In this document: positions 47,132-56,438 of the stretch, piece after piece
Layout: every line of letters begins with the position of its first letter
How positions within the stretch are numbered: position 1 is the stretch's first letter
DNA from: Candidatus Nitrotoga sp. CP45
Lineage (GTDB): Bacteria > Pseudomonadota > Gammaproteobacteria > Burkholderiales > Gallionellaceae
Assembly (NCBI GenBank): GCA_945874105.1
Contig: CAMCFJ010000001.1
Location: 1 to 64,000 of the forward strand
Direction of reading: 5' to 3'
Length of the DNA stretch: 64,000 bases
Notes under the pieces: generated by a model
Told to the model about the DNA's origin: nothing
What the model saw: only the letters and a program-made list of their open reading frames with translations
Databases searched by the model: none
Position numbers and translations under genes: made by a program

Positions 47132-47965
47132 CTACTGTGTGGCGGCGTGGATGCTTCCAGTAATGTCCTTGCCCACGCCACGGTAACCGGTAAAGCGACC
47201 GGATGAATCGAACATGGGCTCTCCGCTAATCATAAAATACTGCTGTGAACCTTCTGGATTATGTCGTCTGTAGACGAAATCCAGGAAAGGTCGTCTGGCT
47301 GCTATATATCCTTCCAGTGTCGCCCGTTCTTCTTTATTCCAATGTGCTGCTTGAGTTTTAGTGGGTTCGGCAAGCAAGTCGTCAACTTCAATTCCGAGCA
47401 TCTCAAGAACCGGGCCGTAAATTTTGGTGAAATGTCCGGTCTCGTCTTGCTCCCAATACCAGTCAGACGACAGCTCGACCAGACGGCGAAAACGAGCCTC
47501 GCTTTCCCGCAATGCTGCGGTTCGTGCTTGCACAGTCTGCTCTAATAGCTTGTTGTCGCTTTCAATTTGTTTGTATAAAAGTCGTACTTCCAGCATGTTG
47601 TGGATACGTGTTTGTACTTCGGTCAGATCAAAAGGCTTGCTGATGAAATCTTTCGCACCGGCTTGTAACGCGTGCAGTTTGTGATCTGGCTGGGCAGTAA
47701 TCACAAGTACCGGGAGATAGCCACCGGTTTCGATTGTCTTCAAGCCTTCCAGTACCTGAAAGCCATCCATGCCAGGCATCTGCAAGTCGAGCAGAACCAG
47801 GTCATAGCGGATTTTGCGATACAACTCGCAGACTTCATAGGGATTCTGCGTCGATGCAATGCGCGTATAGCCAGCGCTACGTAGTATTTCCTCCAGTAGA
47901 TGTATATTAGCCTCCTGATCGTCAACGATCAGGAGGTTGGCGTTAAAAATATCAGACCTAAGCAT
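47132..47965 (-). CDS. Response regulator with receiver and PAS domains
   Basis: A 277-residue soluble signalling protein. Residues ~9-125 form a receiver: acidic pair in LLIVDDQEANIHLLEEIL, phosphoacceptor Asp in LVLLDLQMPGMDGFQVLEG, Thr in VLVITAQPDHK and Lys in KDFISKPFDLTEVQ. A coiled-coil (EQTVQARTAALRESEARF) leads to one PAS/PAC domain ending YRGVGKDITGS. There is no DNA-binding, GGDEF or kinase output, so it must work by binding another protein or is a single-domain adaptor. It lies 250 bp after a Crp/Fnr gene on the same strand, and no histidine kinase is adjacent. Confidence 0.9.
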   Translation of the reverse strand: MLRSDIFNANLLIVDDQEANIHLLEEILRSAGYTRIASTQNPYEVCELYRKIRYDLVLLDLQMPGMDGFQVLEGLKTIETGGYLPVLVITAQPDHKLHALQAGAKDFISKPFDLTEVQTRIHNMLEVRLLYKQIESDNKLLEQTVQARTAALRESEARFRRLVELSSDWYWEQDETGHFTKIYGPVLEMLGIEVDDLLAEPTKTQAAHWNKEERATLEGYIAARRPFLDFVYRRHNPEGSQQYFMISGEPMFDSSGRFTGYRGVGKDITGSIHAATQ

Positions 47966-48215
47966 AATTTAAGAATACCTTTAAGAATCAACCATAAAAT
48001 ACCAACACAAACGCACCCTTCGTGAAGGGGAAATATTGACCATAAGGAAAAATATCACTTGCGCTGCCTATCGTCTGTGCGTTTACACACATTAGGAATT
48101 TACCGCTGCAACGGGTGATTTGATCTTTCCATCATGATCGCAAGGCTTGCAGATTTAGCGCTGAGAACTCCTCAAGGATTTAAATTCTGGTGAATTAAAA
48201 TAATGCAAGTGGGTT

Positions 48216-48974
48216 TCATTTTTTACTGACCCCTTGAGAATGTGAGTGTCCGGTGGTTGTGTATGTTGAAAATAAGCAATCAAATTCTTTCTTGGCCACC
48301 TGATAACACTCGCAAGAAAGAGTTTCCAATCCAGATCGATCAAGAACTGTAATGTGCCCACAGCGATAGTTAATAAAGCCAGCATGTTTCAAATTTCCGG
48401 CGGCTTCCGTGATGCCTTCGCGGCGCACGCCAAGCATGCTGGCAATCAATTCCTGCGTCATGACTAACTCATTTGAGGTCAGCCGATCAATGGTTATTAA
48501 CAGCCAGCGGCAAAGCTGCTGTTCGATTGAATGGTGTCTATTGCATGCTGCTATCAGAGACATCTGTGTGATTAGCGCTTGAATATAAAGCAGTGATAAG
48601 CCATGCAGCGATTCAGCGCGATTGAATTCCTGTAGCGCTACTCCGGCTTTTATGCGGTAACCGCAGCCGCCAGTCTGCACAATTGCCCGGCTAGGCGTGG
48701 CTGCGCCACCCATGAAAAGCGAAACACCCAGTACGCCTTCATTGCCTACCCCTGCAATTTCAGTTGAAGCGCCATCCCCCATGGTGTATTGCAGAGACAC
48801 GATGGCAGTCGTGGGGAACCAGACATGTTGCAACCGATCACCGGATTCATAGAGGATGCTACCAAGTTGCATCTGGACAAGCTCCAGATGCGGCTTCAAG
48901 CGTTCAAATTCATCTGCTTGCATAGCTGCAAGGAGATGGTTGTGGATTGTTTCCTGTAAAAAGGTAATGGACAT
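48216..48974 (-). CDS. Crp/Fnr family transcription regulator
   Basis: A 252-residue regulator. The N-terminal cyclic-nucleotide-binding-like barrel (residues ~20-140) includes LGSILYESGDRLQHVWFPTT and a GNEGVLGVSLFMGG phosphate-binding-cassette-like loop without the classic Arg-Glu pair, so cAMP binding is doubtful. No Fnr-type N-terminal cysteine cluster is seen. The C-terminal winged helix has TQELIASMLGVRREGITEAA, the recognition helix region, and RCGHITVLDRSGLE. This fits the Crp subgroup frequent in betaproteobacteria whose effectors are unknown. A 7-bp inverted repeat upstream could serve as its operator. The C-terminal ~20 residues after the HTH are Ser/His-rich and unassigned. Confidence 0.9.
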   Translation of the reverse strand: MSITFLQETIHNHLLAAMQADEFERLKPHLELVQMQLGSILYESGDRLQHVWFPTTAIVSLQYTMGDGASTEIAGVGNEGVLGVSLFMGGAATPSRAIVQTGGCGYRIKAGVALQEFNRAESLHGLSLLYIQALITQMSLIAACNRHHSIEQQLCRWLLITIDRLTSNELVMTQELIASMLGVRREGITEAAGNLKHAGFINYRCGHITVLDRSGLETLSCECYQVAKKEFDCLFSTYTTTGHSHSQGVSKK

Positions 48975-49363
48975 AAGCAGCTTATTAAAATATTTGAAAT
49001 TTTATAGGCACACTCCGCTAATTAAATAATTAGTGGAAATCCATAGTTAAAGCTAATGGCTTAAGTTGCGTTCGATACCGCAAAGACCGTACATGCGCCA
49101 GATAGTAATTTACACGTTGGCGCTTAGTGCCAGATTCGAACACGTCAAGGAACAGGAAAACGTTTAAATGATAGCGTAATTACAACGAAGGTTAAAGCGT
49201 TAGTTTTTAATGAGTTTACGCTGAAATCTACCGGGATAAATTTCAAAATCTACTTAAGGTATCGTTCAATTAAGCAGCTTTGTGAGTTCCGGTCCGATGT
49301 TAATAAGACCCGATTAGTGCTTCCCCGGCAACCTCTCGTCAGCAGAAATCAACTATTCGTCTT
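48975..49363. other. 389-bp intergenic region with a palindrome
   Basis: The region holds the promoter side of the Crp/Fnr gene. CTAATTA-AA-TAATTAG at 49018-49033 is a perfect 7-bp inverted repeat 43 bp upstream of the start codon and could be an operator. No ORF is supported. The right end runs into the broken 5' end of the truncated lyase copy. Confidence 0.45.
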
Positions 49364-50592
49364 ATATTTTAGCTACGGGTATTGACCTTATGAAATGGCC
49401 CGTCTATGGCAAGTTTGGCGATACGCAGATCGCGCAATATGCACCGATATCCACTCCTTCTACGGCTTGGTTACGTGGCTCATTTGGTGACGGTGTAGCA
49501 GATAGTTACTACTATCGTGGATATGCTTTCGATCAGTATCGGCTATTTGCAAAACTCACCGGCAAGCCTTCCGACGAATGGTACTGGAGAGCAGGAACGG
49601 CATCCGTGCCAATTGGTACCGCTATTCCAGCAATCAACTTCATGATGCTTGGGCTCAATCTCCCCACAGTAACCCCAGCAGCTCCAACGAACGACTCGTA
49701 CGCATTTGAGGATTCCGGGATCGCCGCACTGCACACGGCTACCGATGATCCTCTCCGCACCAGTGTCTTCTTCCGCTCCAGTCGATTGGGCGCACTCAAC
49801 CATTCCCATGCAGACAACAACGCTTTCACTTTTGTGTCAAAAGGCAAAGAAATACTAATTAGTGCTGGATACTATATGGATTACGGACAAGCCCATCATA
49901 AGATAGTTTCTCGTGCCACAAGATACAAGAACGCACTCACATTTGACGGCGGTATCGGACAAGCAGAGTCCACTCCTGCTCCTACAGCTCCAGGTGCTCC
50001 AGAGTTTTCAGCAGACACTCGCGGTCAACTCATCAACTACTTCGACAATGGTATCTGGGCAACCGTAACCGGCGATGCTACTCTGGCATATCGAGGACAC
50101 AATGCAGCAGCGGATACGTGGAAGAGTAAAGCCTGGACCCCCCTCCTCACAGAAGCAGATCGTACCGTAGTCTTCAATCGTGTTGAAAAGGTAGCCATCA
50201 TTTACGACTACGCTACCAGCGCCACCCCGCGACAATGGGAACTTAACTATCACACGATGTTGAACTCACCCTTCATCGTCAGTGGGGGAACCATAGAGAT
50301 CAACAACGCTCCCGGCAAAGCTTGCATCGACCATTACGGACTACCCGGCAGCTTTACTCAAACCACAGCGTTTGATGTTCCTCCAGAGGACCTCAATCTT
50401 CCCAATCAGAATCACGGACGATACACGGCTACAACAAAATCTAACGTACTCACTTCAGTTACTGTGATTCGTGAGGATTGCCGCATTCTTCCTGTCAATG
50501 TAACCTTCAGTGGTTCCAGCGCATCGGTTTCTTTGAACAATGCTAGTCCAATCACCTTTGACAAGAAAACCGTTGAAGTACCCGCAATTTAA
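49364..50592 (+). pseudogene. Truncated copy of the heparinase-II/III-like lyase
   Basis: This is a 5'-truncated duplicate of the gene at 51261-54347. Homology to the full protein begins at about 49372 (ATGIDLMKWPVYGKFGDTQ against VTGIDLTKWPVFGKYGDTQ) and runs to the stop. It lacks the signal peptide, PKD-like and TIG domains and the catalytic alpha/alpha barrel. A 400-codon frame remains open from an internal ATG at 49390, with no ribosome site. It keeps the beta-sandwich part with LNHSHADNNAFTFVSKGKEI. The frame is intact, so loss may be recent, or the fragment serves as a donor for gene conversion: its last ~450 bp is almost identical to the full copy. Confidence 0.75.
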
Positions 50593-50609
50593 TAGTTCGT
50601 ATTAGATTC

Positions 50610-50642
50610 ACACAAAAACCCGCACTAAGCGGGTTTTTGTGT
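50610..50642 (+). terminator. Terminator of the truncated lyase copy
   Basis: ACACAAAAACCCGC, loop ACTAA, GCGGGTTTTTGTGT: long perfect stem with T-run, 18 bp after the stop codon. It resembles the terminator of the full copy at 54364, showing that the duplicated segment included it. Confidence 0.9.
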
Positions 50643-51164
50643 ATGTAGAGCCTCCAACAGCAAGTGTGCTTGAGCAATACGTCTGGTGGCAGGAACAATG
50701 CTGTCGGGTATTTTCTCGGATTAACGCGGAATCAGCGTGCTGTCGATGATCAGATTAAGCGTCTCCATGTGGGGACAAGGTAACAAATTGATTTTAATAA
50801 TATATGAATGATAACTTGATTATAACTGTCTCTAAATGAAGACAGATTTCCAAGTTTTATTGATAACAATATTGCAAATTAATATTTCTTTTTAAATATT
50901 AAATTGAGATTACTCGCTGTAACCCTTGCCATAGAGCAGGAAATCCAACAATCCTGAATTTCAAAATGATCTGTGGCATAAAACTTGCTTGGATAATAGT
51001 GGGCTGTAAATGGTTTGTTAGGTAAAGGTATGTGGCTCAGAGGGTGATTGGCGGTGATTTTTTAAAATTGCCCTAAAGTTGGGCTAAATTTTTTTGCAGT
51101 CAGCAAGGTTGCCCCCATATAAAAACGAATAAGGACGATGCCCCATATTCAAAATGTAGCTGGA
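50643..51164. other. 522-bp spacer between the two lyase copies
   Basis: No gene can be supported. Around 50715-50790 the minus strand reads METLNLIIDSTLIPR and stops, which may be the end of a lost gene; I do not recognise it. From 50790 to 50930 the sequence is strongly AT-rich. Confidence 0.4.
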
Positions 51165-51240
51165 ACAAGAAGCGTTGTTTAGGCAACGCATATTCAGAAT
51201 TCCAGTCCGTAGTTCAAACGCACCGGCCTTAGCCAGTGGT
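51165..51240 (+). mobile_element. Second, decayed IS200/IS605-type right end
   Basis: This matches the IS end at 31396-31463 in order: GCGTTG-TTTAGG-CAACGC (51172-51189), CCAGTCCGTAGTTCAAA (51202-51218), and CACCGGC-CTTA-GCCAGTG (51221-51238). In the first hairpin both arms differ from the other copy by paired changes, keeping the stem. Upstream, the transposase part is too decayed to translate. It ends 20 bp before the full lyase start codon. Confidence 0.7.
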
Positions 51241-51260
51241 TATCAAGTACAGGAGTATCC

Positions 51261-54200
51261 ATGAAAAACATAATTAGATTTCGGACTGTTATTACCAGTC
51301 TGGCCATCGTATCTTGCATGATCGCATTTGGCGCTGAAGCACACGCAACGACGAACATCTTGGCAGCAGCAACTCTTGATCCTGTGTCTATACCAACTAC
51401 AATATCGGCAACTCCTTCAGTAAGGGATCGCACAGTATCTTTATATGGTTCTGTCAGCGCACCGTCAGTCAGTAGTACTTGGACTGTCTTGGTAAACTGG
51501 GGAGATGGATCAGTAGCATCCACTGTGCCCGTATACCCCGGTAGAACAAGTCAAAGTGGTGACTGGTATAGCTCCCACACCTATGCTTCTTCAGGGATCT
51601 ATACGGTAAAGGCATCACTGATGAATGCAAGTGTAGTTCTAGCAACGACTACAACCTCTGCTACCATCAACAGTCCTGCACCAGCCCTGACTTCAATCTC
51701 TCCGGTAAGCAAAGTATCAGGAGGCGCTGCCTTCCCGCTTACTCTCACAGGATCAAACTTTGGTACCAACTCAATAGTGAAGTGGAATGGTGTCAGTAAA
51801 ATCACGCATTACATAAGTAGTACAAAAATTACCGCAGACATTCTTGCGTCCGATATTGCAACCGCAGGAGCACCGGCGATAGCTGCATTCACCCCATTAC
51901 CTGGAGGCGGAACATCTGCATCAAAGACGTTTACAGTGACGGCAGCACCAACGCCGATACCTAACACGACAAAATTAACAGGAAATCCATCTGCTTTTAG
52001 CGGTGGAGCAACAGCCGGATGTACACCGCACTTGTCCACTGATTGGATCGATGCCACTGATTGGAGTGCACGATTATTGACTCCAACAGATTGCGCAATT
52101 GTCAAGATCACGACACCTGTTTTTTCATGGAAACAAGTTTATGGTCGCAATCTGAGCATCCCTTGGAACTTTACCCTTCGCAATGCTTCCAATGTTGTCA
52201 TTTTTACCGCTACAAGTTCTTCTCCCCGTATCTTTTTGGATGACTATCCACTTGCCCCCGGAACATACTCTTGGCAAGTTAACTACACGAACACTGCAGG
52301 AGTTGTCCAAACAAGTGTATGGCGTACCTTCTCCATCGCTCCCGATGCAATAACCTTCAAACTTCCTTCTGGAGAGACCTATGCTGCGATGGCGAAGGCA
52401 AAGCCAAGCCCTCGTATGTTGCCAACAGGATCAACCTTCGCAGGTATCGTAGCTTCCGCGAATGCAGGGGAACTCAAGAACCCCTACAGCGGTTTTCTGT
52501 GGCTCGCTAACAAGCTTCTTCCTTCCGCCATGCCCTCCGCACCCGCGATGAAAGTAGAAACAGACTTTCCGTCAAAACTTGAATACACGGCGTGGTTGAT
52601 GAAGATTACGCATTTGGTAGGCGACGAACACCAGGCAATCAACTACATCGCCTATGCAGGCAAGTTCACGGGCGACCCCAAATACAATACGGCAGCATTG
52701 GCGAGAATCATGTCACTTGCGATATGGCCTACGACCGGCCCGACGAGCGAAGCAATTAACGACCAGGCCAACCGTGAGATCTACGTTGCTCTCGCGGAAG
52801 GATTGGATCTGCTTGGCAGCAAGATGACGACTGCACAGCGTGCCACCGTCATTGCGGCAATCCGCGATCGAGTCGGGCAGACAATGGCTACGATAATAAA
52901 TCTTGATTATCAACCGTATAACTCACACCTTCTTGAGGTCAACAGAGCTGCAGTGCAAGCATTGACACTTACTGTTGGCGTTGAAAACTTCCCTGAAGCA
53001 CAGCAATGGCTGGCTCGCTCATGGGAAGCATGGCTCACTACAGCAGCTGTGTGGGGTGGCGCTGACGGCTCATGGGGGAACAGTGGTGCTTATGGTTGGT
53101 TTGCCATGATTCGCATGACCGAGCTGCTCGCCGAAGTCCGCTTGGTGACCGGGATTGATCTCACCAAGTGGCCAGTCTTTGGCAAATATGGTGATACACA
53201 GATCGCACAATACGCACCTATATATAGCCCCGTTACGGCTTTGTTGCGCGGCTCGTTTGGCGATGGCGTAGAAGATGCTAATTTCTACCGCGCTTATTCA
53301 AACACGACCTACCGTCTCTTCGCCAAATTAACTGGAAAGCCTTCTGACGAATGGTACTGGAGAGTGGGGACGACCGCTGTGCCGACAGGAAATGCTATTC
53401 AGGCAACTAATTTTCTGATGCTTGGTCTCGGTTTGCCCGTAGTCACTCCTGCGGCACCAACAAAAAACTCCTATGCATTCGAAGATTCCGGAATTGCCGC
53501 ACTTCATACGAGCACGGCTGATCCTCTTCGCACCAGCTTGTTCTTCCGCTCAAGTCGATTGGGCTCATTGAACCATTCTCATGCCGACAGCAATGCCTTC
53601 ACTTTTGTTTCAAAAGGCAAAGAGATCCTCATCAGTGGTGGCTACTACCCATACTTCGCCTCACCACATCATCTTCAGGTTGGCCGTGCTACGAGGTATA
53701 AAAATGCGCTCACGTTTGACGGTGGCATAGGACAATCAGAACCCACCTCTGCTCCAACAGCTCCAGGCGCTCCAGAGTTTTCAGCGGAAGCTCGTGGCCA
53801 GCTCATCAATTACTTCGACAATGGAATCTGGTCTGCAGTTACGGGCGATGCAACGTTGGCATACCGTGGATTGAATACAGTCTCGAAAATTTGGACCCCC
53901 CTCCTCACAGAAGCAGATCGTACCGTAGTCTTCAATCGTGTCGAGAAGGTAGCCATCATCTATGACTACGCTACCAGCGCAACGTCAAGACAGTGGGAAC
54001 TTAACTATCACACGATGTTGAACTCTCCCTTCATCGTCAGTGGGGGAACCATAGAGATCAACAACGCTCCCGGCAAAGCTTGCATTGATCATTACGGACT
54101 ACCCGGCAGCTTTACTCAAACCACAGCGTTTGATGTTGCTCCCGAGACCGCTCTTCCCAACCAGAACCACGGACGATACACGGCTACAACAAAATCTAAC

Positions 54201-54347
54201 GTACTCACTTCAGTTACTGTGATTCGTGAGGATTGCCGCATTCTTCCTGTCAATGTAACCTTCAGTGGTTCCAGCGCATCTGTTTCGTTGAACAATGCTA
54301 GTCCAATCACCTTCGACAAGAAAACCGTTCAAGTACCTATAATTTAA
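51261..54347 (+). CDS. Secreted heparinase-II/III-like polysaccharide lyase
   Basis: A 1028-residue exported protein. A Sec signal peptide (MKNIIRFRTVITSLAIVSCM ... AHA) is followed by a PKD-like Ig domain (NWGDGSVASTVPVY, SSHTYASSGIYTVKA), an IPT/TIG domain (SPVSKVSGGAAFPLTLTGSN), and an Ig-like heparinase N-terminal domain ending near IAPDAITFKLPSGE. The alpha/alpha toroid covers ~380-640 (NREIYVALAEGLDLLGSK, HLLEVNRAAVQALTL, WGGADGSWGNSGAYGWFAM). The beta-sandwich follows with SSRLGSLNHSHADSNAFTFV, which holds the conserved His/Asn, and SGGYYP. Such enzymes cleave uronate-containing glycans by beta-elimination. Substrate is unknown. An AGGAG box precedes the ATG; a terminator follows. Confidence 0.85.
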   Translation: MKNIIRFRTVITSLAIVSCMIAFGAEAHATTNILAAATLDPVSIPTTISATPSVRDRTVSLYGSVSAPSVSSTWTVLVNWGDGSVASTVPVYPGRTSQSGDWYSSHTYASSGIYTVKASLMNASVVLATTTTSATINSPAPALTSISPVSKVSGGAAFPLTLTGSNFGTNSIVKWNGVSKITHYISSTKITADILASDIATAGAPAIAAFTPLPGGGTSASKTFTVTAAPTPIPNTTKLTGNPSAFSGGATAGCTPHLSTDWIDATDWSARLLTPTDCAIVKITTPVFSWKQVYGRNLSIPWNFTLRNASNVVIFTATSSSPRIFLDDYPLAPGTYSWQVNYTNTAGVVQTSVWRTFSIAPDAITFKLPSGETYAAMAKAKPSPRMLPTGSTFAGIVASANAGELKNPYSGFLWLANKLLPSAMPSAPAMKVETDFPSKLEYTAWLMKITHLVGDEHQAINYIAYAGKFTGDPKYNTAALARIMSLAIWPTTGPTSEAINDQANREIYVALAEGLDLLGSKMTTAQRATVIAAIRDRVGQTMATIINLDYQPYNSHLLEVNRAAVQALTLTVGVENFPEAQQWLARSWEAWLTTAAVWGGADGSWGNSGAYGWFAMIRMTELLAEVRLVTGIDLTKWPVFGKYGDTQIAQYAPIYSPVTALLRGSFGDGVEDANFYRAYSNTTYRLFAKLTGKPSDEWYWRVGTTAVPTGNAIQATNFLMLGLGLPVVTPAAPTKNSYAFEDSGIAALHTSTADPLRTSLFFRSSRLGSLNHSHADSNAFTFVSKGKEILISGGYYPYFASPHHLQVGRATRYKNALTFDGGIGQSEPTSAPTAPGAPEFSAEARGQLINYFDNGIWSAVTGDATLAYRGLNTVSKIWTPLLTEADRTVVFNRVEKVAIIYDYATSATSRQWELNYHTMLNSPFIVSGGTIEINNAPGKACIDHYGLPGSFTQTTAFDVAPETALPNQNHGRYTATTKSNVLTSVTVIREDCRILPVNVTFSGSSASVSLNNASPITFDKKTVQVPII

Positions 54348-54363
54348 TAGTTCGTATTAGGTT

Positions 54364-54398
54364 CACAAAAAAACCCGCATATTGCGGGTTTTTTTGTG
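54364..54398 (+). terminator. Terminator of the full-length lyase gene
   Basis: CACAAAAAAACCCGC, loop ATATT, GCGGGTTTTTTTGTG: strong hairpin with T-run 17 bp beyond the stop codon. Confidence 0.9.
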
Positions 54399-54472
54399 TG
54401 TAGAAGGGAGGAGGGAAAACGGTCAGGCGATCAATCAGACTAATACGAGCCCCTGTAGATTAAGTCTGTATT

Positions 54473-54871
54473 TCACTTTAGCACCACCACAAATATCAAG
54501 CTAGATAGAGCGATGCCCAGTAGCAAACACACATAGATCAAAATTTTGATTCGAACTCGAAAAACTTCGATCGCATTAACTACGCGTGCATTTTGTTCGG
54601 CAAGTGATTTGATTAATTTGGCTGATGAGTTCTGTTCAGAATTCAGTTCAACGATCTTCGCCTGAAGATGACGAACGTGACTGTTCAGATTTGCGAGTCC
54701 TTCAGCATCGAATGAAACAGTCGTTGGTGAACTGTCATCGATAGGCTGGCTGTTTGCTTCAGCTTTTGCCGCAGTAAAAAGACGTTTTGCGCCTTTAACC
54801 ATGCCCGGCGCAGCTTCCAATACATCTTTCCAGGGGATGACTTTCAGTGCGCTAATCCAACCTATAGCCAA
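54473..54871 (-). CDS. Coiled-coil protein with C-terminal membrane anchor
   Basis: A 132-residue protein of unknown function. Translation probably starts at the TTG at 54869-54871, because AGAGGAG stands 8-9 nt before it. The first ~55 residues are mildly amphipathic (WKDVLEAAPGMVKGAKRLF). A heptad-rich coiled coil spans ~58-100 (LANLNSHVRHLQAKIVELN and AKLIKSLAEQNARVVNAIE). One membrane helix closes the chain (IKILIYVCLLLGIALSSLIF). The topology suggests a tail-anchored inner-membrane protein with a cytosolic coiled coil. It lies downstream of mutM on the same strand with a 230-bp gap. No known family was recognised. Confidence 0.75.
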   Translation of the reverse strand: MAIGWISALKVIPWKDVLEAAPGMVKGAKRLFTAAKAEANSQPIDDSSPTTVSFDAEGLANLNSHVRHLQAKIVELNSEQNSSAKLIKSLAEQNARVVNAIEVFRVRIKILIYVCLLLGIALSSLIFVVVLK

Positions 54872-55101
54872 GATTTTTTCTCCTCTTTCGTATATGTAAC
54901 GACATGATCAACCAGCCCACAAGTTATGAAGCTGACTAATAAATTACTCCGGTGCAGGTGACTTTCCCAATGGTTATTAAAAAAAAGCAATATGATATTG
55001 ACCCACAAAGCCAAAAAATGTTTCATGCAAATTTTTCTTCTTCGACGATCTGAAAGCAGCATTTCGACATGAGAACGCCGGAGTGATAGGGAGGGTACTG
55101 A

Positions 55102-55917
55102 TTATTTCTGGCATTGTATGCAATAAAAACTTGATCGCTGTCCTTGCCGAATCTGTTTGATGGGTGTGTTGCATGCACGGCAAGCCTCGGCCGCGCGGCC
55201 ATACACCCAGTAGTGCTGCTGGAAATAGCCAGGATTGCCATCGCTGCCCACGAAATCGCGCAGGCTGCTGCCGCCTAATGCAATGGATTCCGTCAACGTT
55301 TCTTTGATCGTGTGTACCAATCGCGCGCAACGCGGTCGACTAAGTTTTGCGGCGGGTAGTTGCGGGCGGATACCCGCGCGGAATAGAGCTTCATTGGCGT
55401 AGATGTTGCCGACGCCTACTACCAGATGATGATCCATGATGACCAGCTTGATTGCGGCATTGCGATTGCGTATCGCACCATAAAGATATTCGGCATTAAA
55501 GTTATTCTCCAGCGGTTCCACTCCAAGCTTCGACAACAGTGGATGCTGTGCGGGGTCGCCTTCATGCCACAGCACTGCGCCAAAACGGCGCGGATCACGG
55601 AGCCGCATAAGCATTCCGTTGGCCAGCATTAAATCGAAGTGATCGTGCTTTTCTGCCGCTACGTCCGCAGACAAAATGCGCAAGCTGCCGGACATGCCGA
55701 GGTGGAGGATGAGCGTACCGCTGTCGCATTTGATCAACAAATATTTGGCACGGCGATGCAGTGCGTGAATTGTCTGGTCATGCAAGATGGTGGCCAATTG
55801 CCTGGGGATAGCCCAGCGCAAGTGAGATGTTCGAATGACTACGTCCGCGATACGCTGACCGACCAAATGCGGCTCAAGTCCGCGCAGGGTCGTTTCGACC
55901 TCGGGTAGTTCAGGCAT
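55102..55917 (-). CDS. mutM: Formamidopyrimidine-DNA glycosylase
   Basis: MutM removes 8-oxoguanine and formamidopyrimidines and nicks the abasic site. The 271 residues have the N-terminal catalytic [17 protein letters not shown] (Pro2 nucleophile, Glu3), Lys in [13 protein letters not shown], the H2TH region [18 protein letters not shown], and the C-terminal zinc finger [20 protein letters not shown] with a second CxxC pair. All catalytic and zinc residues are present. The start is fixed by Pro2. The upstream small lipoprotein gene is 39 bp away on the same strand. Confidence 0.97.
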   Translation of the reverse strand: MPELPEVETTLRGLEPHLVGQRIADVVIRTSHLRWAIPRQLATILHDQTIHALHRRAKYLLIKCDSGTLILHLGMSGSLRILSADVAAEKHDHFDLMLANGMLMRLRDPRRFGAVLWHEGDPAQHPLLSKLGVEPLENNFNAEYLYGAIRNRNAAIKLVIMDHHLVVGVGNIYANEALFRAGIRPQLPAAKLSRPRCARLVHTIKETLTESIALGGSSLRDFVGSDGNPGYFQQHYWVYGRAAEACRACNTPIKQIRQGQRSSFYCIQCQK

Positions 55918-55955
55918 AAGATTTTTCTCTGTTGGTTGGCATTTAATAAGTACGT

Positions 55956-56144
55956 CTAATTCTTGTCAGAACCTCCAGCAACTGCTTTCACGCCTGCCGC
56001 TGCAACATCGACAGTCGTACTAACCACCGCAGCGCTGACCTTAACGGTTGTTGCAACCACGGTAACAGCAGCATCAGCGACAGTTACCACCGCGCAGCCA
56101 TTACAGAGAATGCAAATTAGGGCATATAGAAGGCAGGCTCGCAT
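55956..56144 (-). CDS. Small putative lipoprotein
   Basis: A 62-residue protein starting at 56144 ([20 protein letters not shown]); a TTG 30 bp upstream is a less likely start because it would put polar residues before the signal. The lipobox LCNGC places lipidation at Cys17. The mature part is a Val/Ala/Thr-rich low-complexity chain ([20 protein letters not shown]), probably a helix or strand along the membrane, ending GGSDKN. Such tiny lipoproteins of similar composition occur in many betaproteobacteria without assigned role. It lies 39 bp before mutM, so the two may share a transcript. The ribosome site is weak. Confidence 0.6.
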   Translation of the reverse strand: MRACLLYALICILCNGCAVVTVADAAVTVVATTVKVSAAVVSTTVDVAAAGVKAVAGGSDKN

Positions 56145-56438
56145 GGGGATTTTTTGGGCTGAGGAATTGGTCAAGTGCGGTTACAAAATGGCTACATTAA
56201 AACGAGTAAAGGCATGTTCTACACATAACAATTTTGTTTTAAACATACCGTAAAACTTACCGTCAATAGTTTTTGCTTGGTGACAGGTGAAAAATTTATC
56301 GAATGGATTCTATCAGCTACTGAAACGCTTTCATGGAGTGTTTTTCAAAACTGGTCGGATGACTACCGTTTACCCCTCTGTGTCAGGCAGGTTATCGAAG
56401 CAGAACTCATATGGCGTTTTGTCGACGAGGTGTTTTCG

